Positions 23,471 to 34,302 of a stretch of 64,000 nt of DNA are shown here, one piece after another; the stretch's first letter is position 1; each line of letters starts with the position of its first letter. The notes under the pieces were generated by a model. The model was not told the DNA's origin and made no database searches. It worked only from the letters and a program-made list of their open reading frames with translations. Source of the stretch: Labia minor (Eukaryota > Arthropoda > Insecta > Dermaptera > Spongiphoridae). The stretch spans positions 27,067,172 to 27,131,171 of the forward strand of contig OY720344.1 in NCBI GenBank assembly GCA_963082975.1, written 5' to 3'. A program made the position numbers and the translations under genes.

Positions 23471-23904
23471 CCATTGGCAGTAGCAATGTATTTCATTCTC
23501 CGTATTCATGCATCCTATTGCTCTCTTTCTCTCCTTTGTTTTTTACGTTGTTGATGAGCTCGATCCATTGAATGAGTTGAAAATAAAATCTGGTCTGGTG
23601 GCCTCATGATTGGTTGTTTGCCTTTCTACAAAATAATTCTCATTCGATTTCCCTGTCGCGAAGCAGAGAGTGTCCATCTCACTCTTTTATTTGTTTGTCC
23701 ACCCCAGCAAGCAGACTGCCAGAGTTGGCCCCGAGGTGGCGCACAACCGAAAAAAGAGCAAAAAAAAAAAAAAAAAATACGAATGAAACAAGAGAAAAAA
23801 AAGAAGCCTCGTCCAATCTACCACGGGTATTCTCAATCTTATTTATTTACCGTCCAAGGAAGCGATCTCTTTCGAGTGCTCACGTTTTGTTCCCCTGTTC
23901 GCAG
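23471..23904 (+). promoter_or_regulatory. GC/CpG-richer island, possible 5' region
   Basis: Composition rises from AT-rich to balanced with many CG dinucleotides, broken by a purine tract of about 18 As. Frames stay open here because of composition. It ends in a polypyrimidine tract and cag, just before the candidate exon that follows. Promoter or UTR function is inferred from composition and context only. Confidence 0.25.
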
Positions 23905-24064
23905 ACAACAGGATTCGATGGAGAATGAATCGAGACAAGCATCCGATCGACACCCAGGCGCCACTCCGCCTACACTCGACGTGTTTGATGGCCAGAAGAA
24001 ATTATACGATTATTCATGTCAAATACACATATTTTATAGAGCATTTTTTATTATCTTATCTTAA
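23905..24064 (+). CDS. Candidate small last exon, 48 codons
   Basis: A good splice acceptor (cgttttgttcccctgttcgcag) ends at 23904. The first ATG is at 23918 and opens a frame to a TAA at 24062: it starts MENESRQASDRHPGATPPTL and ends in a hydrophobic tail. An aataaa follows at 24094. The order acceptor-ATG-stop-polyA signal is what a short terminal exon would show. No protein family is recognised, no donor was paired with it, and the sequence turns AT-rich at the end, so chance is possible. Confidence 0.25.
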
Positions 24065-24607
24065 ACACATTCCTTCTGGATTTTAAATCTGAGGAATAAA
24101 CATATATATATATATATTATTCATATATTATAATTTTTCTTTTAGAATAAAAAAAAAAATAACTAGAATTTTTATTTTATAAAGTTATTCTCATATTATA
24201 GCGCTATTTCCTTAAAAAAATAATACGATAATAAACCTTTTTATAATAATCACAAATGGTACCAAAATTTATTCTTAAAAATATTTAGAATGTACGCATA
24301 TAAAAAGGATATGTAGAAATAGACAATCAATCCTTGTGGAGATTATTTAAAATAAGTATAAATTTTAATTTCGACCTAAAGCAAAATTGTTTTATTATAA
24401 TTTATTTGCTTAATAGGTATTTATAAAATTTAAAAATAATAAAAAATTAAAAAGAAATATATCTAAACTTATATATGTATATATTATTGCTTTTTACAAA
24501 AAAGTTCATTTAAAATTAATTAATCTAATTTTTTTATCTAATTGATTATTTAAATAATATATGAAGATAAAATACATAATTCTAAAATTGAGTCACTATT
24601 TATTCTT
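24065..24607. other. AT-rich spacer
   Basis: AT-rich with a short TA run near 24102; nothing else seen. Confidence 0.55.
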
Positions 24608-25218
24608 TTTACTATCTCGTAAGAGATAGTATTGCGATCACGAAAATTTTCGATGTTGAGATTTTGATGTTTTTATACGTTTTGAAGGTTCCTGAATCAT
24701 TTTCACTAAGGTTGAGAAAAATGTCTGTGTGTGTGTGTGTATGTGTGTGTGTGTATGTATGTAGACAAGATTACGCAAAAACGGTTTGAGCTAGAATGAT
24801 GAAATTTGGTACATGGACATTATTCAAAATTCATAGTTTTCTATCAACTTTTGAGAAATGTAGCTCAACCGGAAGAGGGTCATTACCTAAAACGTTTTGA
24901 TTTTTTTTCCTCTAAAGTGACCGTAAAAATAAAAATATATGTTTGATAATTTTTCACATGATTAATAATTGTATAAAACTGCTATATATAGAATTTCAGC
25001 TTGATTGAATTGCTGAAAGTACCAGAATTAATTTTTTAATACTGCAAATCTCACGCGCCAACACGTGCCATGGTGCCATCAATAAAAAGCCAAACATGCG
25101 CTGGTTTAATATTTATTATTTATAATTTATAATTAATTAAATTTAATTTAAATATAATATATTATGTTATTTAATCCAATTCAAATTGCGAGATAGTCGA
25201 GTGGAGACACTCCAGCTT
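24608..25218 (+). mobile_element. HINE-like element, family X, copy 1
   Basis: The 5' end actatctcgtaagagatagt (24611-24630) is itself a palindrome. A (TG)n core lies at about 24722-24765, followed by aaatttggtacatgg and aaccggaag. The 3' motif gcgagatagt (25188-25197) inverts the 5' motif, then comes hairpin tggagacactcca and gctt. This is the same plan as families Y and Z. Non-coding. Confidence 0.75.
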
Positions 25219-26127
25219 ATTATTTTTCAAAATGTTTGAATATTTTTACGATTTCATCTAGGATTAATAATTTTTTTTCAGAATAATATCCACACAAATA
25301 ATTTTTTTTTTTTTCAGCTAATTATTTCTCACTATCTTTTAATAATATGTATATAAGTTATGTAGATGGAGGAAAGTAATGGATGATATTTCAAAACAAT
25401 TTCAGAAGTATTTAAAGTATTTGGTAATTTCATTCCAAATCAATATTCGACCTTAAATTAAAATATTTATATATTAATAATTGATTCAAATTCTTATATT
25501 AAATATTTTATTTCATTTTTGAATATTTGAATTAAATTAATTAAAAAAAAAATAGATGATCTTATTTGATTCGTTTGTTAAGGAAGATAGTGGTCAGCAA
25601 AAGTAATGACCTGGTTGCCTCCACCTCCTGATTGATCCGGGATGATCTCGGTAACAGATTTATCTTCACGAATTAGTACAATTTGTTATACAGTCAACGG
25701 CTTACTGGATTTGTCTTAAGAACAATATATTTTCAACGCTATACTTCTTCTTTGATGAAGTGGTTAAATCAATTCGATTCGATAAGTACGTATTGTTTAA
25801 GATTATTTAAGATCTTTGATTTGGTCTATCATTTGTTATATTGTTTCTAGAAGACAACGGAAAAACCATATTTTTGAAATCAGAATATTCTGAAACGTGG
25901 AGATATGTGAAAAAAGCATATCCGAAATGTTTCGTGAATATAGATACTTTACTATCAAAAAACTAAAATTAGAAATTTTTTTATAGGTATAATGTATAAT
26001 ATCTTGATGTTGAGTATTTAATATTATATTGTAATATTCATTTATATAATATTTAGACACAAACAAATAAATAAATAAATTTAAAAATTAAAAAAAAAAA
26101 AGATTTCAATTTAAAGAATTACTTAAT
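25219..26127. other. AT-rich spacer
   Basis: AT-rich. The patch at about 25590-25700 is GC-richer but has no motif. The minus-strand frame at 25836-26066 is unremarkable. Confidence 0.5.
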
Positions 26128-26743
26128 TACTTTCCCGCATACTTCGTATAAGGGAAGTATTGGAATCGTCAAAAGTTTCGACTTCGAGATTTCGATAGGT
26201 CTTGACATTTTAGACCTCCCTGAGTCGGAAAATACCATTTTTCGAATTATGTCTGTGTGTGTGTATGTATGGATGTATGGATGTATGTAATGTTTGTCTG
26301 TGAGCAAATTTACTCAGAAACTAATCAAGCTAGGACTTCGAAATTTGGTACACCGATATTATTCACAGTTTGTAGATTTCTATCAAAATTTCGTCAAAAT
26401 CGGTTAACCGGAAGTGGTACTTTACCTACACTGGTTACGTTTACCTTTCAAGTAAGGTACCAGTTTGCTTCAAGATATTTGCTTCCTATTTTGTATATAG
26501 ATTTAAAAATATGAAAAAAATTCAGATACCAAATTTCATCATGATCTGACTACCGGAAGTGACATTTTACTTATACAAGTAGCGTTAGGTGTAAATTATA
26601 AATATATATAATAGTCTTAAACCATTTTACTTTATAATTTAAATTAATTAGTTTGTCTATTTTTATTGTTGTTAAAACATAATAATAATAACCTAATTAC
26701 CTATTTATATGCGGGAAAGTCTAGGGGAGGACACTCCCGCTTT
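26128..26743 (+). mobile_element. HINE-like element, family Y, copy 1
   Basis: Begins actttcccgcat (26129). A near-palindrome with aagggaagt follows, then a tgtgtgtatgtatggatg microsatellite (about 26252-26300), aaatttggtacacc and aaccggaagtggt. The 3' motif gcgggaaagt (26711-26720) is the inverted 5' motif, followed by hairpin ggggaggacactccc and gctt. The + frame at 26257-26514 is repeat sequence, not a gene. Confidence 0.75.
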
Positions 26744-26888
26744 TTTTTTAATGTTTTCTTAACGAACAGTTAATATCTTCTATTAAGTATATCTAATTAT
26801 TTGTTGTTGTTTTTATTATTATTGGAATTAAGTTCCATTTATTAATACTTGGCAGTTACTTAGAAAAATTGTAAATTTTATATTATTA

Positions 26889-27110
26889 ATAGTGTTAATG
26901 ACCGGGAGCTTAGCCGCGAGGTTATAGTGACCGGTCCGCCGACTCGAGTTCGAGTGTTCAAACCTCGCTGAGTGCATCGATATATAAATCGATATATATA
27001 TATATAAGTATAGATATAAGAATAATAAAGAAGGCTGGCTAAAATGGTGATAATCCGAAAGCCAAATAAATAAATAAAAAAAAAAAAAAAAAAAAATAGT
27101 GTTAATAACC
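26889..27110 (+). mobile_element. tRNA-derived SINE with target duplication
   Basis: The body spans 26904-27095. The head has an A-box-like tagccgcgaggt and a B-box-like gtgttcaaacc. A short tRNA-unrelated part and a (aaat)n/poly-A tail of about 20 As follow. The flanks 26889-26903 and 27096-27110 (atagtgttaatgacc) match with one difference, the duplication left by LINE-driven insertion. The long tail and good duplication suggest a young copy. Confidence 0.8.
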
Positions 27111-28502
27111 AATACTAAAATCTTTTTAATTATTAATAAAAATGAAATTAAAAATTTAAATTTAATTTAAAACAGTTTAATTTAATTGGTCAATTTATGA
27201 AATTGTATTTTGATTTTTTTTTATCTTACTTACCGATGAATCAGTTAAATTAACATTCAAAGAAAAAATCAAATTCTTAAGAATTGTGCTTCAATTATAT
27301 ATAATTGCCAATTAAATATATCTTTATATAAAAAAATGGATTAATATGAAAATATTTACAAATAATTAAAATATAAATAAATTTAACATTTGTTATTTTG
27401 AAACGGTTATTTTTTTTTTTTTTTGAGTTAATTAACTCACTGTATATAGTCATCTCAAGCTTTTTATATAAAAACCTTTTTGAATAAGTTTAGTTAAATA
27501 TTGTTGTATATTATAAAAAAATATATATCATATTTCGTTTATGTATATTGCATGATGTGCAAATTTTAATGGAGTCGTTTTCTTTAATAAAATCCTTTTC
27601 GGAATTTAGGAAAATAAAAATGAGCCTCTACTATAAAAAAAATCTGAAAACTATTAAACTGTAATTTCAAAAGTAATCAAATTAATTCCCATGAATAACG
27701 ATTCTTAAATTGCACTCCTCTGTTATAATGGTCACATATTATTGAAAAAAGTCCCCCGAAGTTTATATTATTCATAACATTTATCTTTATGATTTAGATG
27801 ATCATCGAGTCAGAAATTTATTGGAAACAATTAGTAAGTAATTATTAATAGAGGGCATTTTATTAAAGTTGGGTAGTTGTATTTAATTTTTTTTTCTAAA
27901 TGATTGATTTGTATATCCAATAAATATTTTTAATATAAAAATACAATATAATAATATGATGTTTAAATTAAATTATTTTTTTAAATAAAATAAATACTTT
28001 ATAAATAATTTATTTAATTAAATTAATTTAATGTAAAAATCATCAAACATACTTTTCATAAAATAAAATCAATATATTTAATTACTCTCCATGATAAATA
28101 TTCAATTAATAGGCTTTAAGAAAGAATTACTGTCAATATTTAAAAAATATATTTATTAATGAGAATAAATAATTGTAAAGGCATCTTCAACTTATGCAAC
28201 CAATTTAACATTTTAGATATTTTATAGATAATTTAAGGGGTATATATATATTTAATTATTATTATATTTAAGTCCCGGCCGGACGCATGGGAAGCGAGCG
28301 CCAGGTACATAGTCGCAGCTCGCACACTGGCTGCATCATAAGAATTAGGTATTTTGCTCGAGTTTAAAATTTTTAAATTCTTTATTTTTTCTTCCTCTGA
28401 ATTGATTTAACGCTGAGTGCTAGTATTCCATGAGTATAATTAGAAATATTACATATATCGATTTTTTAGTAAAATAATGTTTGTGTAGAAAGTATCAAAA
28501 AA
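27111..28502. other. AT-rich spacer with a GC patch
   Basis: AT-rich throughout except about 28272-28345, a 75-bp GC-rich patch (cccggccggacgcatgg) that is neither tRNA nor a known repeat by eye. Confidence 0.4.
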
Positions 28503-28746
28503 AAATACTTTGTAAACTACCACTTCAGGATATACACCAAAAGTTGATGAATTCATCCTACTGATGCTTTAAGTAAATAGGTATATCAAATTTTATCAAA
28601 AACCGTTGAGCAGTTCAAGCTACACGGACAGGCAAAAATACTTTATTCTGTTAACAAAATGCATGATTTGTGGAGATATGTAAAAATCTCCACATGTGAA
28701 AAAATTTGGTGTGAAAACAATACCTTCCCTTCCCATCGATCGGTAA
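28503..28746 (-). mobile_element. HINE-like element, family Z, partial
   Basis: Covers the 5' half of family Z in minus orientation, ending at the right with ccatcgatcggtaaaa. The microsatellite has shrunk to cacggacaggc. The 3' half and terminal hairpin are missing. Confidence 0.65.
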
Positions 28747-29094
28747 AAAAAAATTTCAAAGATATATTAATTATATTACAATAATATTTTATCAATATTC
28801 TTATTCTGACTTATATATGTGATATTCTTTTTAAATTTATTTATTTTTTTATTTTTATTTATATTTATCATTTGAAAAATAAATATGCTTCTTGAAAAAT
28901 CTCTTGAATAACTCTTAGAATGGTGCTCTTGACTGAAGCAATCAAATTTCTCCATCTCTATTCTTTAACTAATTATATTCTTTCCCCATTATTACGTAAT
29001 AATTTTCTTTTAAAAATTAAGATGGTTATAATTTGTGTTATTTAAAAAAATAAAATTGATCTTACCTAAATTAGTTAAAAAAGTAAATTTATAA
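28747..29094. other. AT-rich spacer
   Basis: No supportable feature. Confidence 0.5.
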
Positions 29095-29420
29095 TAAGTT
29101 GATTGTTTTCAATGCTACGCCTTTCAGAATAGATTCTCGTTTTGTTGGCAACTGACCACGTTCGTTTATTTCGTTAATTGTTGACAATCGTCGAGGACAG
29201 GACTCACCTCATATCCTGTCTTTTCCGCACTGGAAGCCGGGACTCCCGGCAAGGTCTTAGCCCATTCAAATCAATACGCGACCGCCGTCGCCGCACCCCT
29301 TTCTACCCAATTCGACCCACAAAACGCACAAGAAGACAAGACGGACCCAAGATAACCCCGCATTGTCACTTTAGCTAATGGAAGCCGAATACCTCGAATC
29401 CCTGAATCAAAACTTTATGT
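29095..29420 (+). other. GC/CpG-rich island, unknown
   Basis: One of the most GC-rich patches of the window, with many CG pairs. A 66-codon frame (29178-29378) is rich in Arg, Pro and Thr, as expected from composition. No family, splice site or repeat end identified. Candidates are a first exon, a regulatory block or an old transposon. Confidence 0.25.
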
Positions 29421-29737
29421 CCTAAAACCTTCAATGTTTACTTAAAATATATTGACTAAAAAAAAAATTCAAGCAGGGATAAAAGAGCTAACCAATCTAA
29501 ACGCCTGCGAGTGTGTTTACTTTTTTTCCACTAATAAATAGCTTTAAAAAAATAACTTTGTTGATAATGTAAAAAAGTGCTTTTTTATTTATTTATTTTA
29601 TTTAAAATAAATAAAAAAAATAATTGATTTTTAAAAAATAACTTGAAACTTTTAAAAAATAATATAAATTAAGAATTGAATTTTTCAAAATTAAACAAAT
29701 GAATAAAATTTAAGGATTATAATAATTATTTATGTAA
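29421..29737. other. AT-rich spacer
   Basis: No supportable feature. Confidence 0.5.
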
Positions 29738-30300
29738 TCTATATATATAAAAAAAGGTTTTTGTCTGCACATTGCTCAGAATTTAAAAATTTTTGCATAT
29801 CTTTGCGTTTCATGACCTCTAGAATCCAAAAGTGACTTTAGAATTTTTCATGTCTGTCTGTCTGTCGGTCTGTCTGTCCGGAAAATTACTATTTTATAGA
29901 CTCAGAATTGGCTGAACCGATTTCTTTGAAATTACATCACAATATTCTTATATACCTCTAGAGTAACATAGGCTATAAATTTTATTAATATCTTATCAAT
30001 AACCGCAGAAATTAATTTTTTAAAGTTTATATAAATCTCCGTGTTGTTCATTCAAGAGCAGCTCGCGGCTCACTGTCGGCCTAGCGGAATCATTTCAAAC
30101 AATGAATTATCATAGCGATTCCCAATCGAAGAATTATTATAATATTTCACTTTTCATTTTAAATTCTAATATACAAATATCAATTTAATTAAATAATTTA
30201 TTCTAAAAATTCTCAATTTAATTAAAATATTTATTAGATCATATTTTTATCTTAAATAATTTTTTATTTAATTGAATATTTCTTCTTTTCTATAATATAT
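29738..30300 (+). mobile_element. Helitron 5' region, 3' end not assigned
   Basis: TC after A 29737, then tatatatataaaaaaaggtt and gtctgcacattgctcag, as at 15337 and 30486. It has a gtctgtctgtctgtcggtc tract near 29850 and keeps about 350 bp that the 15-kb copy has lost. No CTAG end follows before the nested Helitron at 30486. The next compatible end is at 32826. Confidence 0.65.
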
Positions 30301-30485
30301 ATATATAATATATAATAATATATAAATTTTATCATTGAATAATAAAAAAAAAATATTATTTAGTATTTTATGAAGTGAAAATATATAAAAATTAAAATAT
30401 GATGATATAAAGTTATTTTAAATATTTGACATTTTTAAATTGGGTATATTTTTTAAATTTATTAAAATGTTTTTTATTATTATTA

Positions 30486-30803
30486 TCTATATATATAAAA
30501 AAAGGTTTTTGTCTGCACATTGCTCAGAATTTAAAATTTTTTGCAGACCTTTCATGATCTTTGGAAGCCAAAAGTGAGTTTAGAATTTTTTATATTTGTC
30601 TGTCTGACCGAAAAATTTTGACGTTAATTATATCACAGTATTCTTACATATCTCTATGAATGTTTTATGTAATATACTGATTGAAACAAAATGGATGAAA
30701 ACCTTTTACTACTGTCAAGCAAATACTATGTACCACTCGGGGGTACAGGGGGCGGAGCCCCCGTCTAGGTGTGAAGAGCGCCGAAGGCGCTCTGAGCAGC
30801 TAG
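30486..30803 (+). mobile_element. Complete short Helitron
   Basis: 318 bp. A at 30485, TC start, Helitron tail with cggggtacagggggcggagc, hairpin gagcgccgaaggcgctc, tgagcag, CTAG at 30800-30803 and T at 30804. All diagnostic features are present, with no coding capacity. It lies about 750 bp downstream of a second copy of the same 5' end. Confidence 0.9.
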
Positions 30804-30804
30804 T

Positions 30805-31389
30805 TTATTATATAAAAAATATATTTTTAAATTGAAATGTATTTTGCTGTTTTAGACAACACCGTATGTATATATATTAATATTATTAATTACCAAAAAC
30901 TAGAAATATTTATAATAAAAATCAACTCTTTTCTACAGTATTAGCGGCCTTTGTTGAAAAATGTACTAATAAACCTTTATAAACTACGATAGTATCAAAA
31001 CAAATGTGTCAATATTAAAAATTAATTAAATAATTATTACTATCATAAATACAAAGGCATTTTTATATAAAAATGTTAAAATACATTATATTATAGTTGG
31101 ATAGAACCAACTTGAATAAATTCCACTAAATAAAGTCACTACGTATTAGATGCATATATACGTCATAATTATAGAAAGTTGTTTTCTTTTTAATGGAATA
31201 ATTAAAAAATACATTTTCAGTTATTCATAAATCACTTTCGTCTAAGAAACGTGTTTCACCGCTCTTCTTTTTTAAAAAACGACCGTTTTTTATGCCTTAT
31301 AACAATACTAATAAAATTTAAATTAAACTGGCATCATAACCAAAAACTAACTAGTCTTTAATTCAAATGTATTTTTTGAATAAAAGAAA
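30805..31389. other. AT-rich spacer
   Basis: No supportable feature. Confidence 0.5.
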
Positions 31390-31445
31390 ACATTTTTATA
31401 ATTTGATCTAGACTAACGAAAAACGAAAAATGTGCTAATGGTTTT

Positions 31446-31990
31446 TTACCGACCGACGATAGGAAGGGAAGGTATTGTTTTCACACCAAATTTTACATGT
31501 GGAGATTTTTACATATTTTCACGAATCATGAATTTTGTTAACAGAAAAAAGTATTTTTGTCTGTCCGTCTGACCGTCTGTCTGACCGTCCGTCCATCTGT
31601 TCATTGTGTGTCTGAATTAAGGATGCTCTGTGGTCTGAATAGACGTGTACAGCTTGAACGGCTCAACGGATTTTGATAAAATTTGGTATATTTGCTTACT
31701 TCATCAACTTTGGATGTATATTCGAAAACCGGAAGTAGTAGTTTACAAAGTATTAATTTTATATTTGTTGCCCGGTAATTTTTCATTTAAAATATACAAA
31801 TAATTAATAATTGAGTAATTAAACTAAAAATAAATACCAAGATAATAAAATTTACATATTTTAATTCAAGTTTTACCAAAATATTTTTTTTTTTGATACT
31901 TTATTTATATATATATATATATATATAATGTTGTTTGGAAATTAATTTATTTCAAATCGTCGGTCGGTTCTGTGCCTGGCCACATCTCAT
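31446..31990 (+). mobile_element. HINE-like element, Z/F subfamily, full copy
   Basis: Starts ttttttaccgaccgacgata. Microsatellite of gtccgtctgaccgtctgtc type at about 31556-31605, then aaatttggtatat and aaccggaagtagt. The 3' motif cgtcggtcggt is at 31959-31969 and the terminal hairpin is degraded (tgtgcctggccaca). Its AT-rich 3' half matches the copy at 10.05-10.72 kb, which identifies that one as interrupted. The minus frame at 31601-31786 is repeat sequence. Confidence 0.75.
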
Positions 31991-32146
31991 TTTTATATTT
32001 AAGAATAACAAGACTTTATAAACTCCATCTTTGAGAAATCATTCGAAAATGAAAAGTGAGTCATTACTAATTGATAATTCTTCACAAAAATTTAATCTAT
32101 TAATTACAAAAAAAGAAGAGAATTTTTATTATAATTTATTATCCCA

Positions 32147-32262
32147 TTTTTATAATTTGATCTAGACTTTAGAGAAAAACGAAAAATGTGCTAATGGTTT
32201 TTTACCGACCGACGATAGGAAGGGAAGGTATGGTTTTCACACCAAATTTTACATGTGGAGAT
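32147..32262 (+). repeat. Duplicated flank plus HINE 5' end
   Basis: Repeats 31393-31505, including about 50 bp of unique-looking flank (gaaaaatgtgctaatgg) and the first 60 bp of the HINE. It is a local duplication about 755 bp downstream, not an independent insertion. It ends inside the HINE at acatgtggagattta, where Helitron/LINE sequence begins. Confidence 0.75.
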
Positions 32263-32826
32263 TTATTGGCCAAAGAAAGATGAGGACACAGGAGAATAGC
32301 TGCATAACGAGGAATTTCATGACCTCTATGCATCTCCAGAAATTGTTAGGGTTATAAAAGCGAAAAGGCTGCAATAGGCAGGGCACCTGACTAGAGTGGG
32401 AGAGGAAAAAGATATTGGTGGGGAGACCGATTGGAAAACGTCCGCTTGAAAGACTAAGGATGCATAGGAAGGGACGTAAGAGAGATGGGAGTGGGTAGGA
32501 GTTGGATGGATGTGGCTCAGGTTAGGGACACTTGGAGAAATGTGGTTGTTGCGGCCAATAACTTTCGAGTACCGTTGAGCCACAGAGAAAGATAGATATA
32601 ACATATACAATGATAATATATAATTAATTTACTGATTAAATTAAAATATATTTTAAATAAGAACACAAAAAGAAATGAATGTTTTATGTGATATGCTGAT
32701 TGAAACAAAATGGATGAAAACCTTTTACACACAGACTTTCAACCAAATACTATGTATCACTAGGGGGTACAGGAGAGGAGCCCCCGTCTAGGTGTGAAGA
32801 GCGCCGAAGGCGCTCTGAGCATCTAG
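32263..32826 (+). mobile_element. Helitron 3' part carrying LINE fragment
   Basis: Begins in LINE sequence (ttattggccaaagaaagatg) and passes the GHVARM-like and RPLGRPR-like coding region with deletions. It reaches the gatagata tail and the Helitron tail at about 32600, then hairpin gagcgccgaaggcgctc and CTAG at 32823-32826. The left edge joins a HINE fragment at a few bases of microhomology. No Helitron 5' end was found nearby. Confidence 0.75.
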
Positions 32827-33228
32827 TATTATAATATATTAATGATGGTTAAGCAACTTTCCTAGTAATAATGGTTTATTTTTACTGATCATATAGAGAG
32901 AGCAAAAAAAGGCAAGTTTTTTTGTTAAAAAAGGCTGTAAAAAGGCTATTTTTTCAAAAATTTTCCAAAAAATATTGTATTTTTATAGATAAATAGTTTC
33001 TTTTATTAGCTTATGTTAGCAAAATAGTATTTAAACATTAACAAATTTTACTTATATTAACGAATATAAAATAATTTTTAAAAGAAAAATATTATAATAA
33101 GAAAGGAAAGAAATTTGAATTCTTAATTTTTATAAAACATATATACTGAGAAAAAGTAACAAAAAGTAATAAAAAGGCATTTTATTTATAAATATATTTT
33201 TACTTTATTATTATTTTATGAAATAAAA
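32827..33228. other. AT-rich spacer
   Basis: AT-rich, with many aaaaagg words between 32905 and 33185. No gene. Confidence 0.45.
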
Positions 33229-33230
33229 TA

Positions 33231-34300
33231 ATAGGTTGTCAAATCTCTACCTTCCGCCTTTTTGTCTTTTGAATTTCACGGCTATGTATAAAGCGCTACA
33301 GAGCTCGTATCTGGCAATCCTATACATCATTTGAAAGTGTAAACATGGAGTTCACTAACGCCAAAATTCGCGCTATTTTAAAGTTTTCCGCTAGAGAAAT
33401 GTTCCGTGAGATTAAGGTGTTTTGGGGAATGGTTCTCTATCACTTCGAGCTGGAATGGTTTCGGAAGACCTGTGACGACGAATACCGATCAAATCATGGA
33501 AAACATCCAGTTAGTATCGCTCAGGAGATGGAAGTTAGTCACCAAACCATTTTAAACATCTGTAGAAGGCTGGATACAAAAAAAAGCTTCATGTTTGGGT
33601 GCCGCATTATTTGACACAAAAAAACCGAATCAATTCCTGCGATATACTGCTGAAACGGAACTAGCTCGACCCATTTTTGAAGTAGATGGTGACTGGTGAC
33701 GAAAAATAGGTCACATACGACAATATCAAAAACGGTCGTGGTCGAAGGCCGGTGAATCATCCCAAACAGTGTCCAAGTCGGGCTTGACGGCCAGGAAGGT
33801 TTTACTGTGTGTTTGGTGGGATTGGAAGGGAATTATCAACTATGAGCTGCTCCGAAATGGCCAGACGCTTGACCGCTTGAAGCAGGCGATCGACCAGAAG
33901 CGTCCAGTATTGGCCAACAGGAAGGGTGTAGTGTTCCACCAGGACAACGCCAGTCCACACACTTCGTTGATGACTCGTCAGAAGCTACGGGAGCTCGGAT
34001 GGGAGGTTTTATAGCCCGGACATAGCGCCAAGTGATTACCACCTGTACCATTCCATGGCGAACGGTTACTTGGTGGTGTAATGTTGGACTCAAAAGAGGC
34101 TTGTGAAAAGTAGCTGTCCGAGTTCTTCGCAAATAATGAGGGGGGTTTCTACGAGGGAGTATTATGAAGTTGCCATCTAGATGGAAACAGATTATCGAAC
34201 AAAACGGCGCATATTTGAATTAAATCCGATCACTGTAACACTTTTTATAAAGCATTGAATAAAGAGCAAAAAAGAGGAAGGGAGATATTTGACAACCTTT
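33231..34300 (+). mobile_element. mariner element, mauritiana type, near full span
   Basis: Terminal inverted repeats ataggttgtcaaatctctac and aaaggttgtcaaatatctcc (read from the right end) match over about 31 bp with several differences. They are flanked by TA at 33229-33230 and 34301-34302. At 1070 bp it is about 200 bp shorter than a typical 1.3 kb mariner. The body encodes one transposase with deletions and frame changes. Confidence 0.92.
33345..34205 (+). pseudogene. mariner transposase (DD34D), inactivated
   Basis: A DNA-cutting transposase that acts on the element's own ends in the nucleus. The ATG at 33345 starts MEFTNAKIRAILKFSAREMF; the helix-turn-helix part includes VSIAQEMEVSHQTILN. 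Two internal stretches are missing in the N-terminal third, relative to what I recall of the family. Catalytic motifs are recognisable: VTGDEK (first Asp, followed by a stop), HQDNASPHTSLMTRQKL (second Asp) and YSPDIAPSDYHLY (third Asp), giving DD34D. These lie in different frames: stops or shifts occur near 33612, 33709, about 33780 and 34013. The protein is dead. YSPD.APSDYHLF-type endings and the RQKLRELGWEVL stretch fit the mauritiana subfamily. Confidence 0.9.
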
Positions 34301-34302
34301 TA

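Noticed and set aside
23606-23904. 152- and 104-codon overlapping frames with a Lys run
   Set aside because: Two frames are open at once because of base composition and an A run; the region looks like UTR or promoter, and only the part after the acceptor was kept as a candidate.
26257-26514. 85-codon + frame with VCMDVWMYV start
   Set aside because: It is translated microsatellite and HINE internal sequence; the related frame at 55813-56076 arises in the same way on the minus strand.
28270-28345. GC-rich patch that might be a tRNA
   Set aside because: No A/B box pair and no cloverleaf pairing by eye.
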